Source: Ypsolopha sequella
Lineage: Eukaryota > Arthropoda > Insecta > Lepidoptera > Ypsolophidae
NCBI GenBank assembly: GCA_934047225.1
Contig: OW203997.1
Span: 2,156,417 to 2,220,416 of the forward strand
Direction of reading: 5' to 3'
DNA: 64,000 bases
How positions within the stretch are numbered: the stretch's first letter is position 1; the number at the start of each line of letters is the position of its first letter. The position numbers and the translations under genes are program-made. Shown in pieces: positions 32,715 to 44,500 of this stretch. The notes under the pieces were generated by a model. That model saw only the letters and a list, made by a program, of their open reading frames with translations. It was not told the origin of the DNA and did not search any database.

Positions 32715-34029
32715 AAGAAGTTATTGACGTCTAAAACTCACGACCTAACACATATTGATATGCTTTAACTTCCGGTATATGGATATTATAAAGGCCGGGT
32801 GGTGATTAGTAGACAATCTCAACCCAGTAAAAAAGTCGATCAGAATCTTTTATGTAGACAAGTAGAACCAAAGCCTGCCCGGGCAAAGTGGATTGCATCT
32901 TATGTTAATCCGCCCGGGACATCTGTCAGCATAATACCCGGATTGTATATTGATCCGACATTGAATATGGATTCAACCGTTATTATGGTAAGAAAGCCTT
33001 AAGAAACAGAGGACAGTAAGAAAGCTGCAAGAATTATTATGAGTACGAGACTCGCCGTGTTAGATTTTATATTTTTTCGTATTTTCAGCAGAGTTTCATC
33101 TGCCATGGTCGCGGGATTACGCGACGGTGGTAAACACAAGGTAAACATAAGGTAAACACGGTAAGTCCCGTGTACTCATAATAATATTTATATAGTGAGT
33201 GACCTAGTACATTTAAAAGCTGTTAAATCATTAAAAAAACAACACAAGCCATATGGTTAAGAAACACGTCCCTGAGTTGTGTGTCAGAAGTGTTTGCGAG
33301 TGTGGATTGTCACTGCAACAGTCAATACTTGTACGCATTCTTTTCACCGACGATTAGAACGTCCCAACCCAACGTGATAGGTTTAGCTTTTTCGCCGTAT
33401 TTCGGGCACAAAAACAAGTTTTTTAAGAGTAGATTTACTTCAACAGTGTTGTCCCTTTACCCTCAACAAGAGGTAATATTAACACTATGCACATAAATTC
33501 CGAAAAACTCACAGGCAACATTGTCTGGCGGGCGGCGCAGGCGGCGCGGCGGCGCGGCGTCCTGACGAGCGGCATACCGCTGTTATAAATTACTATTTAT
33601 TTACTTATAGCTTTCTGTGTTATTTTTGTATTTATAATATATATGTATAGATATTTATATGTACGTGTATATATAATATTATATTAGTTTATTATATATT
33701 TCTTCGTATTTAAGTATTATATGGTATTCATTGTTACTTCTTTTATATATTTTCTTGACATCATTCCATCCAAAGGTTGTCTGGAAGAAATCGCTTTGAG
33801 CGATAAGTTCGCCAATTGTTTGTTACTAACTTTATAACTGTTTTATCCTGTAAGCATTTTTTTATTTTTAAATGGTGTACAATTAATAGTATTCTTGTCT
33901 TGTCTTGTCTAAAACTACTTCTAAATATAATTAGTTTTAGTTTAAGCTGTAGTCCAAGCACTAAGACTCGGGACTGTTACATTTCAAGAGATTGGATGAC
34001 GACGGTAGGACAAGTACAGTATTAGTTAG
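32715..34029. other. Two short open frames of uncertain status
   Basis: Frames at 32799-33002 (ending TVIM at a GTAAGA donor-like site) and 33281-33496 (SLYPQQE at a GTAATA site) are not low-complexity and could be exons, but neither has a convincing acceptor, start or known family. A very GC-rich stretch (GGCGGCGCGGCGGCGCGGCG) lies at about 33540-33560. Treat as unassigned. Confidence 0.25.
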
Positions 34030-34039
34030 TTTGACCCTC

Positions 34040-34304
34040 TAACTTTCCTGTGTACCATAGATGTTATACTTTTTTTTCCACTGTTTAACGGCTCTGGATA
34101 CAGTCCTTTTGAGCCAATTATAATTTAAAGTTCACAAGATTATATTTGTTTTCATTTCCTCACACTATGCATTGAAAAACGTAGTATGATACACGGGCGT
34201 AAAAGCAATAAATTACTCGGTTACGTTTAAAACACTCGCTACGCTCGTGTTTTAAATCGTCCTCGTAATTTATTCCTTTGCGCCCTTGTAGCATAAACTA
34301 CTAT
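34040..34304 (+). repeat. Structured palindrome, copy A, with shared left flank
   Basis: The best-preserved copy of this type. From 34194: box CGGGCGTAA, 10-bp outer stem AATAAATTAC/GTAATTTATT, 10-bp inner stem TTTAAAACAC/GTGTTTTAAA closing an 11-nt loop TCGCTACGCTC, then GCGCCC and a terminal box ending CTACTAT. The flank 34040-34193 matches 14225-14400. Confidence 0.85.
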
Positions 34305-35069
34305 ACTTTTGTCTAAAAAATATATATTTCCAACCTATTTTTTTTTGTTTTTTAAACATTCCGCAGAAGAACGCGGTTAAGGAATCGTCTTGATTTTTTT
34401 TTTCATAAAATAGGTATTAGTAATATAAATACAATCTACTTAAATTAAAATTTTATGCCTACAAAATATTTCAATATTAGCTAAAAACATTCTAATTTGT
34501 TGTTTCGCTGCGTATTACACGTCCAAGAAAAAGAGGCCAATGAGACAACATATAATCGCCTCTATCAAAAGCAAACGGGTTATAAGAAAAGTTTCTAATA
34601 TAATAGGGTAACCATCTGTAAAATCTATAAACTATGACAAGGAGAAACAATAAGGAGGTAAGCCATGGATTTTCGAGCGTTGAGCCCGGTCTTAACTTCA
34701 CAAATAAAATAAAACACATACGTTTAAAATTGTTATAATTTATTTATAAAGCAAAATACATTATTAAAGAAAACATTAAACAAAGTGTTTTTTTTCATCG
34801 ATCAAGATATAAAAAAAAATTAACTAAGAAGTAAACAAAACATGCTTTCTCTTCGTCATAGTATCAAAATTCAAAGTTCTAAAAAATTGAACAAAGATCA
34901 AATTCTAGGCTTTTCTAAAATAGCACGCAAATATTTGAAACCCGGACAGTATGTACAACCCCGCTCAGGCGCTCCCGGACGTCCTCCAAATCAGGATAAA
35001 TCCGGGTAAACACGGACGAATGGCAACCCTACATAGAGGTAACATATAGTACGTAGAGGGATATTACCC
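34305..35069. other. No gene seen; flank of the long-TIR element
   Basis: AT-rich. At 34970-35034 the CCGGACGTCC...GGCAACCCTAC end resembles the terminus of the element at 1130-1583. No exon is supported. Confidence 0.4.
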
Positions 35070-35984
35070 GAGGTTCTCTTGGCAACTCTTGTATGGGGAC
35101 CCTTCGGCAAGTGACCGAAGCATGAAACTTGGTACAGATGTAGCCTAGATCAAAATAAGCAGATTTAGGCCTGGCCCCATCAGTCCCGGACTTAATGTGG
35201 GGGGGGGCAGAGGGGGGAAGTAAGCTCCCGCCGCTTTGTAAACAAATAATGCTAACGCGTCGCAATTTTCTATTAGGGCGTATTTGGTATCATTTTCGTA
35301 TAAATTAAGGATGAGGAATTCAAATATAATTTTTTCGTAATGCCTTTCGATACAAAAAAAACGAAATTTTAGCAAAAAACTGTAAATGCCGGAAAACTAT
35401 TTTCTCTTCAAGCAGACGTTATGCAAAGAATAGTTACTTTTTAAGATTAAAAAAAATAGCTATAGAGAGCCTCGTTATTGTAGTTTATTAAAATATATAT
35501 ATTATATATACTTACTACACAATAAGAACTATAAAAAATAAGGCGATGCCTCGCGTTTCTCACTCTGTTACGAACGGCAGTGAGCGAGCAATCCGCTCCG
35601 TAGACAAAAGATACTAACGCGTCGTGATTTCACACAAACGCGTATTTGCTATCATATTCGTATAAATTAAGGATGCAAAATTCAAATTTTGTTATTTTGT
35701 ATTGCGTTTCTATACAAAAAAAGATTTTGGGGATAAAATGAAAAATAAGGTAAACTATTTTCTCTTCAAGCAGATGTTATGCAAATAATAGTTACTATTT
35801 TAAGCTAAAATACTTATAGAAAGCCTAGTTATTGTAGTTTATGAAAATAAAGACATCATAATATATACTAACTTCACAAAAATAACCAGAAAAAAACAAT
35901 AAAACGCCTCGCGTTTCTCATTTTACTACGACCGGCAAGGAGCTAGCAATCCGCTCCGTAAACAAAAAATACTAACGCATCTCA
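35070..35984 (+). repeat. Left inverted arm with two ~360-bp subrepeats
   Basis: Subrepeats start near 35243, 35605 and (truncated) 35962. They share CTATTTTCTCTTCAAGCAGA, TTATTGTAGTTTAT and CCTCGCGTTTCTCA. Arm and opposite arm agree through the subrepeats, so pairing would span the whole arm. Confidence 0.85.
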
Positions 35985-36026
35985 ACGCAATATCAACGCA
36001 TGAAAACATTTTATTACGACCGGCAG

Positions 36027-38392
36027 TTTTGTCGACGTTAAAAAGGCCGTGTGCCCACTAACCGAAATTTGTACGCATAGTGTATCGCCTGAAGCTTCAC
36101 CTTATGCGGAAGAGCGGGAATGGTTGGAATGTACAACGTCTGATAACAACTGTAAACCTTGGGCAGCATTTCACAGCGCGAGTGACAGAAACTTACCAAC
36201 GTAGCTCTTCTTACGATCTTTGAAGAACAATCTCACAATGCAGCAATAATGATGCATACAATGAATGTCGTCGATAAAGCCATACAATTTTCGAATCCGG
36301 ACCAAAACCCAATAATTGTGGCAGATCAACCTCTTTTTGCTCTTTTAAAGCAGTTACAATATTTGTTTCCGGAAAGATACGGAAAAAATAATATTTCTGT
36401 CATGATGGGTGGTTTACATATTGAAATAGCGGTGCTAAAAGTTCTTGGTCAGTTGTTGTCTGGGAGTGGTTGGACGGAGGCATTGGTACAAGCCAGTGTT
36501 ACTACACAAGGAAGATCAGAAGCTATGTTGTCGGCTTCTCATGTTACGCGCACAAGGCACGCGCATCAAGTAAGTATCTAACTGGGACTGAGTTATAAAA
36601 TTATAACTACTACAACCATCGATTGAATGACTAGATCTATAATTAAAATTTATGTTTTCTTATCTTATAACATACATATATGTTCTAGGTTACTGCTGCT
36701 GCATTGCATTTATTGCAAAAAACAGCATTTCAAACGTATGAAACAGTCGAAACTGCATTCGAGGAGTGGCGTGAAAATAAACTGAAAGAAATACCACAAT
36801 TTAAGTTTTGGGACATGATCCTACAGCTTGAATTACAAATGTTGCAGTTCGTGAAGTCTACCAGAATAGGAAACTTCAGCACATATTTGGACTCGTTGAG
36901 AACACTTGTGCCCTGGTTTTTTTCTCTAGACCATGTACATTATGCCAGATGGTTTTCTGTGCATATCAAAGACCTCACAAATTTAAAAGAAATGCATCCA
37001 GATATATTACATAAGTTTGAAGGAGGTGCATTTGTTGCAAGAAAAACTGGTAATTCATTTTCTGGGATGTCAGTTGATCAAGCTCACGAGCAATTGAATG
37101 CCCTTATGAAAGAAGATGGTGGTCAGTTTCTTTTTTCAAATATTCATGTGGTAACAGTTACCTATCTACTACTAAACATAATTATGATTACGTATTTTAC
37201 AGGAATGATAGGACTGACTGAAAACCCATACACTCACCATAACACGACAAAAACGTGGCACTGGCGATCGTACACGGGTGACCCCAAGCACCAAAATTCC
37301 CAAGAGTTGGGCTAACTTTCTTCGAGATGGAGCTAATAAAGAAGAGCTGTTCCATTTGCTCAGCGTTCGTTGCCACAACATGGAAATACCAGAGACCAAA
37401 GAACTGAACATAACAGATGGTGACATTGTGCTTAGCAACAAAGACCGAGCTAAACCTATTTTGCAGCCGTGTAACCACGAAGAAGCTGACACGCTGATTA
37501 TGGTTCACGTCGCCGATGCTGTAGCACAGGGACACACCTGTATATTAATCAGATCGTTCGACACTGATGTATTGGTTTTGGCGGTATCCTGTGTGTCCAA
37601 ATATCCTCAGCTGGAGAAGCTTTATGTACACCTTGGACTGGAAAAAAACATCAGTTTCTCTCTTGTCACGGGATCGCATCCGCATTAGGTTATATTTTAT
37701 TAACTATTTTTTGTAGGACCAGCCAACAAGCTTTGTAGAACAAGCGCTCCCCTTGTTCCACGCATTTTCCGGATGCGATACTGTTTCTGCGTTCCATGAG
37801 AGAGGCAAAAAGACTGCTTTCGACGCTTGGAAAGCTTACCCGGAGGTGACAAGTACTTTTCAAGCGCTGATGTTGACTGGAGAAATAGATGATCATGCTG
37901 ATTCTATTATACAAAAGTATGTGATGACTTTGTACGATAGGTAAATATAATTTTGATCTTTCAGAATTTTTAGTAATTAGCACTTGTGTGTGCATAAATA
38001 TACAATTACAAGCGCTCACATCTTTAATTTTAGATCCAGCCAATCTGAAAAGGTAAACGAATGTAGAAAACATTTGTTTACCAAAAAAGATCGTCAGTTA
38101 CATCCCACCAACCGAAGATGCACTCCACCAGCACTTGAAAAGAGCTGTATACCAAGGAGTGTTTGTGTGGGGGCAAACAGCAGCTCAAAAAAATCTACCC
38201 AGTCCTGAAGACTGGGGATAGAGGAAACATGGAAATGTCTGGATGCCACACTGGACAACTGTACTTGTTGCTGCGAGAGCTTGTTTAGAGTTAGTACGAT
38301 GCAAGTGCAAACAGCAATGCGGTAACAGATGTAATTGTAAAAAACAAGGGCTGAACTGCACTGAGTTGTGTCTGTGCAGTGGACAACACTAG
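36027..38392 (+). pseudogene. Broken gene with FEN1/PIN-like nuclease motifs and CXC cluster
   Basis: Recognisable exons: 36027-36569, 36689-37121, 37203-37688, 37717-37940 and 38034-38392, with GT/AG introns of 119, 81, 28 and 93 bp (the 28-bp one is doubtful). Landmarks in order: SVMMGGLHIEIA, LLSGSGWTEALV, PWFFSLDHVHYARWF, VDQAHEQLNAL, a HEEADTLI acidic motif, SFDTDVLVLA, FHAFSGCDTVSAF, and a C-terminal cluster (CKCKQQCGNRCNCKK...CTELCLC) like a CXC/TSO1 domain. Acidic-motif order and spacing resemble the XPG/FEN1 nuclease core (inference). Breaks: a -1 frameshift near 36200, a frame change with probable internal loss near 37225-37245, shifts near 37640, 37740 and 38095, and an in-frame TAG at 38219. 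No intact start is seen. Confidence 0.75.
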
Positions 38393-38495
38393 CTTGTTTT
38401 GTAAATTTTTTTGTATCAAAAGGTATTACGAAAACCTCAAATATGAATTTCACATCATTAATTTAGACGAAAATGGTAACAAATACGCTCTTGTG

Positions 38496-39400
38496 TGAGA
38501 TGCGTTAGTATTTTTTGTTTACGGAGCGGATTGCTAGCTCCTTGCCGGTCGTAGTAAAATGAGAAACGCGAGGCGTTTTATTGTTTTTTTCTGGTTATTT
38601 TTTTGAAGTAAGTATATCTTATGATATCTTTATTTTCATAAACTACAATAACTAGGCTTTTTATAAGTATTTTAACTTAAAATAGTAACTATTATTTACA
38701 TAACATCTGCTTGAAGAGAAAATAGTTTACCGTATTTTTCATTTTATCACCAAAATCTTTTTTTGTATAGAAACGCAATACAAAATAACAAAATTTGAAT
38801 TTTGCATCCTTAATTTATACGAATATGATAGCAAATACGCGTTTGTGTGAAATCACGACGCGTTAGTATCTTTTGTCTACGGAGCGGATTGCTCGCTCAC
38901 TGCCGTTCGTAACAGAGTGAGAAACGCGAGGCATCGCCTTATTTTTTTTTAGTTCTTATTGTGTAGTAAGTATATATGATATATATATTTTAATAAACTA
39001 CAATAACGAGGCTCTCTATAGCTATTTTTTTTAATCTTAAAAAGTAACTATTCTTTGCATAACGTCTGCTTGAAGAGAAAATAGTTTTCCGGCATTTACA
39101 GTTTTTTGCTAAAATTTCGTTTTTTTTGTATGCAAAGGCATTACGAAAAAATTATATTTGAAATCCTCATCCTTAATTTATGCGAAAATGATACCAAATA
39201 CGCCCTAATAGGAAATTGCGACGCGTTAGCATTATTTGTTTACAAAGCGGCGGGAGCTTACTTCCCCCCTCTGCCCCCCCCCACATTAAGTCCAGGACTG
39301 ATGGGGCCAGGCCTAAATCTGCTCATTTTGACCTAGGCTACATCTGTACCAAGTTTCATGCTTCGGTCACTTGCCGAAGGGTCCATGTCAAGAGAACCTC
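38496..39400 (-). repeat. Right inverted arm
   Basis: Inverted counterpart of 35070-35984. The outer 12-bp stretch GAGGTTCTCTTG is followed by a 10-15 bp length difference relative to the left arm, then both arms agree closely inward to ACTAACGCATCTCA. Confidence 0.85.
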
Positions 39401-40071
39401 TAGTATATCGGCCGCCACCATTTTTGTTTTAGCTTTAAAACTGTCAAATGTCACTCTGGCAGGTCAGTGCAAAATTTCCGATAGATTTCATTAAAAAAAA
39501 CGGTATTTCGGGAGGGACCACACCCCCCACGGAAATGTTGTATACAACACACAAATGACAAAATCCCCAAATAAAACGCCAAAATTGCCTTTGTCTAGTC
39601 ACTCACATTTCCTAAATAATTTGTAAAAATTGATACGAAGAAATATGAACGACGCCTAAATCAAGTCCTAAATCTAGTCTTATTTTATTACTTTGCAATC
39701 CTGTACATTTCTTGTAAAAGGTACCGTTTATAATTTCATCTGCGTAGGCCGCTTAAAAAATATTACTGAAAAACGACAGAAGAAAAAATAAATAGACCGA
39801 CCTATTTCACAGACGGCTAATAAATAACGAATTTCCGTGGATTCCCCGAAGTGTCAACATTCGGGACCAATTCACGGCACTATCGAATTCCGACAAAATA
39901 AATTTTATCTCTGAAGTGAACTCAATTCTGTTGACAGTAATCCGAGGCGATGTCGACATGATCCCGACATCTCCGAAACGATATTGTAGTCTATAAATAA
40001 ACACCTAAGCTCCCCAGCTTTCAGAAGAGCCACATCACGCGCAAACCTCCATACAAACGCAAACATTTATG
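39401..40071. other. No gene seen
   Basis: Spacer between the long-TIR element and the LINE insertion region. No repeat or exon is supported. Confidence 0.4.
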
Positions 40072-40280
40072 TCAAACTTAGTGTTAAATAAGATTCCTAG
40101 ATGGCACTGTCGTATTCTTTAGCAACAGAATCAAAGCAAAATTTGCACAGATTCCAAACAAACCTTGACATTGATTGCTACGAAACACATTTTATCTATG
40201 GTGACATGGACAGCGCCATCTGGAGGAAACCTAAGAACTAAGAAAAAAAAACAACGAGAAAAACCTCAAAAACGCTCATT
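40072..40280. repeat. Single copy of the 128-bp repeat with leader
   Basis: The leader (AAATAAGATTCCTAGATGGCA) and one unit (TTCCAAACAAAC...GACAGCGCCATCTGGAGGAA) match the tandem copies at 12757-13318. The unit is not amplified here. Confidence 0.85.
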
Positions 40281-40329
40281 GTGAGGTGTCTATGCACACA
40301 GACCATAGTGATCTGTGTGTATATGGAAG

Positions 40330-40342
40330 AGATATGGAATGT
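40330..40342 (+). repeat. Left target-site duplication of the LINE
   Basis: AGATATGGAATGT, repeated exactly at 45444-45456 straight after the poly(A) tract. Confidence 0.9.
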
Positions 40343-40434
40343 GGACTTTTTGGCGGGAAAGCAAAAAAGGCGGTCGATATAAAATTTGAATTTGAATTTA
40401 ATATTGTTTTCAAGTGTTTATATCCGTAAAAAAC

Positions 40435-41571
40435 ATGTCCGAATTGGATAGTGAGGACGAATCTGATAAGGAGAAGCTAGAAAACCCAAAGGCGAAAAAA
40501 AGAAAATCGGATAAACCCAGTAATAAGGCAGGTGGCGGGGATGTGGTAAGATCAGACCCTTATAAACCTTTCAGCAAGCCTAATTATCAACGAAGATTTA
40601 CTGAAAGTGCTAGCGCATCCGAATACGTTGTATTTGTAGAAAGTACTAACGCTGAAAAGATTGGAAATAAGAACCCTTTTCAATTTTCTAAAAAGTTCCA
40701 AAAAGACATTAAAGGGATTCAGGGCATTATTCGAATTAATGCTAACAAGTTAGGAGTTATATTTAATCAACCAAGCATGGCTAATAACTTGTTAAATGAC
40801 GTAGAGTTTCTAAAGAAACACAACTTGAAGTCTTATATCTCAGCAAGGTTCGTAGAAAAAATTGGAGTCCTGAGACATATTCCTACAAATCTTTCAAATG
40901 AAGACCTCTACAAACAACTGTCGTCGACATGCGAAATACTTGCAATAAGAAGATTCATGAAAAAATTAAATGGTGTCCTGATACCCCTAGAGACAATAAG
41001 TGTTACCTTTGCAAACACAATCTTACCTGAATATGTATTTCTGAACTTATGGAGATTTAAGGTATATAACTACATTCCCCCGTTGCTACAATGCTATAAA
41101 TGCTTCAAATTCAATCACTCAGCAAAAATATGTACAAGTAACCAGATTTGCTCGATTTGCACTAATAATCATTCATTTAAAGACTGTGATAGGCCAACTG
41201 AAATAAAATGCATAAACTGCGGTGGACCTCATTTGGCAGTTTCCAAAAATTGCCCCATCAAAATAAAGAAAAATTTGGAGAAAAAAAATGTTCTTAATAA
41301 AACTACTTATTCCTCTGCTGTCAAATCAAATATAAATGTGAATGAAAAAAATTTCCCAAAATTACCACAGAAAAGTTCAAGTAACAACCTAACTGAGTCA
41401 TATACTAATCCAAACGAGAATACGATCAGCACAATGAATGACATCATAAACAATTCAACCATAATTCATGCAATTGTTAAAACAATAATAGATGTTGGTA
41501 ACAAAAAAGATGATTCTCCTTTAACGACAGAAAGAATAAGAGAAGTTTTAACTACCAATTTGAAAAAATAA
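40435..41571 (+). CDS. LINE ORF1, nucleic-acid-binding zinc-knuckle protein
   Basis: 378 residues from the ATG in AAAACATGTCC; the open frame extends 7 codons further up but without an ATG. An acidic/basic N-terminus (SELDSEDESDKEK, then KAKKRKSDKPSNK) precedes a folded region with RRFMKKLNG and PEYVFLNLWRFKVYNYIPP. Three CCHC-type knuckles follow at about residues 220-270: CYKCFKFNHSAKIC, CSICTNNHSFKDC and CINCGGPHLAVSKNC. This layout is typical of ORF1 proteins of I/Jockey-type elements, which bind the element RNA and form ribonucleoprotein particles. The tail is Asn/Ser-rich. The stop is separated from the ORF2 ATG by one base, so ORF2 is likely made by termination-reinitiation. Confidence 0.92.
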   Translation: MSELDSEDESDKEKLENPKAKKRKSDKPSNKAGGGDVVRSDPYKPFSKPNYQRRFTESASASEYVVFVESTNAEKIGNKNPFQFSKKFQKDIKGIQGIIRINANKLGVIFNQPSMANNLLNDVEFLKKHNLKSYISARFVEKIGVLRHIPTNLSNEDLYKQLSSTCEILAIRRFMKKLNGVLIPLETISVTFANTILPEYVFLNLWRFKVYNYIPPLLQCYKCFKFNHSAKICTSNQICSICTNNHSFKDCDRPTEIKCINCGGPHLAVSKNCPIKIKKNLEKKNVLNKTTYSSAVKSNINVNEKNFPKLPQKSSSNNLTESYTNPNENTISTMNDIINNSTIIHAIVKTIIDVGNKKDDSPLTTERIREVLTTNLKK

Positions 41572-41572
41572 G

Positions 41573-44500
41573 ATGGCTCTTACAAACCAAAAAAATAACA
41601 TTATAATTGCTCAACATAACATTCAAAGTTTAACCAACAAAAAACCTCTACTTAATGCTTTTTTACAATCTGAAAATATTGATATTTGTCTTTTAAATGA
41701 AACTTGCTTGAAAGAAAAACATAAAAATATTAAATTTCAACATTATAATTGTTACTTTGTTAACGCTGAAGTATATGGAGGAGTAGGAATATTAGTCAAT
41801 AATAATATAAAACACAGACTTCTTCACACTCCATACTATGAAGACATTCAATCTATAGCCATATCTATATCCACTAACTCGGGTGATCTTACCATTCTCA
41901 ATATTTATTGTCCACCTCGTTTTACACATATCCGCAAAAATAAACTTAAAAAAATTATTAATGATTTACCAAAACCAATTATAATATCAGGAGATTTTAA
42001 TGCACATCACATTGCTTTTGGATGCTTAACAATAAAAGCCAAAGGTAGAGAATTGTATGATATAATTGATGAAGCCAATTTATGTATACTTAACACTGGT
42101 GAATTTACAACCGTAAATAGACCTAATCAAAATCCTTCAGCTATTGATGTCTCTTTCGCAAGTCCAAGCATAACTCCTTTATGTGAATGGGAAGTTTATA
42201 AAGATCCTATGGGCAGCTACCATTATCCAACTCTTATTAAACTCTTAACTTCAGCAACTGTATATGAGTATGAACCTGTGGACAAATATTTATATGATAA
42301 AGTAAACTGGGCAGACTACAATGATAAATCCGAGGACCTGAAATCTATCTCAGTTGATTTTGATGATCCATTAAATACATACACAACATTTTGTCACAGT
42401 TTGTCTGAACTTCGTGAAAACTGTATACCAAAAAAAATTATATCGAATTCTGGTACTCGAACACTGCGTCTTCCACCTGCACCATGGTGGAATGATGAAT
42501 GTCAAAATGCAGTTAATAAATCTAAAGAAGCTCTAAATTTTTATAGGAGATGTCCAACTTTAGACAACTATGTTGCATATAAAAGATTAGATGCACGCAA
42601 AAAATTAACAATTAAACAACAAAAACAGTCAGGGTGGCTAAAACTCTGTGAAAAATTTAATAGAACTACTCCGATATCACAGATTTGGAATTTAATAAAA
42701 AGATTTAAAAGAATAAATAATACAAATAATAAATATAAAAATGAGAATTTTATTCCTCAGTTCATAGACAAGTTAGCTCAACCAGATCATGTTGACATAG
42801 ATACCTTAGAATCTATATTTCAGTCAAATAATAATAATCGAGACACAGTTTTTCTATTACATTCCTTTACATATGATGAATTTGAGAAAGCTCTTGACTC
42901 TAGAAGAAATACTACTCCTGGAATGGATAACTTTCCTTACATATTAATAAAAAATTTAAATACCCATGCAAAAAATAAACTTTTAGACATTTTCAACGCA
43001 TTGTGGATGAAACAGTTAGTTCCTGAGTCATGGAGGATGCAGTGTGTGATACCAGTTTTAAAACCTAACAAGCCTACAGATGATTTTAATTCATACAGAC
43101 CAATTTCGCTTACCTCATGTGTAGGTAAATTATTTGAACTCATGATCAAAACTCGTTTGGATTGGTATGTGGAGCATCATAACATTATTCCTTCCATTCA
43201 ATATGGTTTTCGTAGAGGAAAAAGTGCAGTAGATAGTTTTTTCACATTGATCTCAGACCTGAAACATGCCAGAATGGGAAATAAAAACGCAGTTTGTGCA
43301 TTTCTTGATGTACAGGGTGCATTCGATAATATTAATATAAAGCAGCTTATAAACATTTTATATGATTTAGGTCTACCAGGCAGACTCTTAAAATGGATCT
43401 TTAGGTTTTTGTATGATAGAGAGATATTTATTAAATTTAATAATAAGTTATTCGGACCGAAAAAAGCACAAAAAGGCACTACTCAGGGTGGAACACTTTC
43501 ACCATTATTGTACAACTTATACACAAGTCAAATACTACAATATGTCACTAATAATAATATAAATATACTTCAATTTGCGGATGACTTAGTTCTCTATAGT
43601 GTAAATTCTGATATCAGTACAGCCTCGAATAATGTAAATGAAAGTCTAAAACAATTATTCAGGTATTACAATAATGAACTCAAACTAAATATAAATGTGG
43701 AAAAAAGCTCATTACTTATTATTGGAAATAACACATCCAAAATGGACATTAAATACAATAATATAAGAATTCCTATTGTGAAGGAAAAGAAGTTTTTAGG
43801 TGTTATAATTGATAATCAATTAAACTACAACAGTCATATAAATCACATTCACAAAAAAGCATTGCAAGCTATTAACATTCTAAGATGCTTAACAGGAGTA
43901 TCATGGGGTGCTGACCCAAAAATTTTAAGTCTATTATATAAAAGCTTAGTCAGAAGTCATTTCGATTACAGCTGTTTGGCATATTCAAATGCAAGTTCTG
44001 TACTTTTGAGAAAATTAGATGTACTTCAAAACAGATGTTTGAGAATCATTACAGGTGCTATGTGTTCCACTCCTATTAAGGCAATGGAGGTAGAAACTAA
44101 AATTATGCCTCTGAAAATAAGAAGATTAATGTTTTTAGAAAGATTTGCTTTGAAACATATAACCCATAATAATACAAAACTTATTCAAAAATTCTCCACT
44201 GCCTTAGTTAACACAGATAATATTCCATTTGTAACTGCAAAAGAATTACATAGTACTGCTGAAATACCAATAATTAGAGTAATATCAGAAATGAAAAAAA
44301 TATTCACTAACTTACATTGTAATGACATATGGCCCTGTTATTCTAACAATTACAAAGTCAATTTCAAAAAGATATCGTTCCATAAAGTTTTTGACAAATA
44401 TGAGTTTTTAGAACTATTAAATAACAAATTTTCCAATTTCTATGAAATTTACACTGATGGCAGTAAAACTGCGAAATCAGTAAAAAGTGCATATTATGAT

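Larger units (their letters stand above)
35070..39400 (+). mobile_element. DNA-transposon-like element with about 910-bp inverted arms
   Basis: The left arm (about 35070-35984) is repeated inverted at about 38496-39400 with few differences. Outer ends read GAGGTTCTCTTG, shortly followed by GGACCCTTCGGCAAGTGACC on both sides. Each arm is made of two tandem units of about 360 bp, recognisable by TACTAACGC and ATAAATTAAGGATG. A part third unit lies on the right at about 38390-38495, touching the stop codon of the enclosed gene. The arms contain no gene. The outermost bases are uncertain by tens of bp and I see no clean target-site duplication. The single enclosed gene (36027-38392) is the presumed, now broken, transposition protein. 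Confidence 0.75.

Noticed and set aside
35070..35100. Target-site duplication of the long-TIR element
   Set aside because: Flanks TATTACCC and TAGTATAT do not match, and the outer bases of the two arms differ by small insertions, so no duplication can be claimed.
37172..37535. Minus-strand open frames of 106-112 codons
   Set aside because: Shadows of the plus-strand nuclease-like pseudogene, which carries recognisable motifs in the other direction.
42937..43479. Antisense open frames within LINE ORF2
   Set aside because: Opposite-strand shadows of the reverse transcriptase domain.
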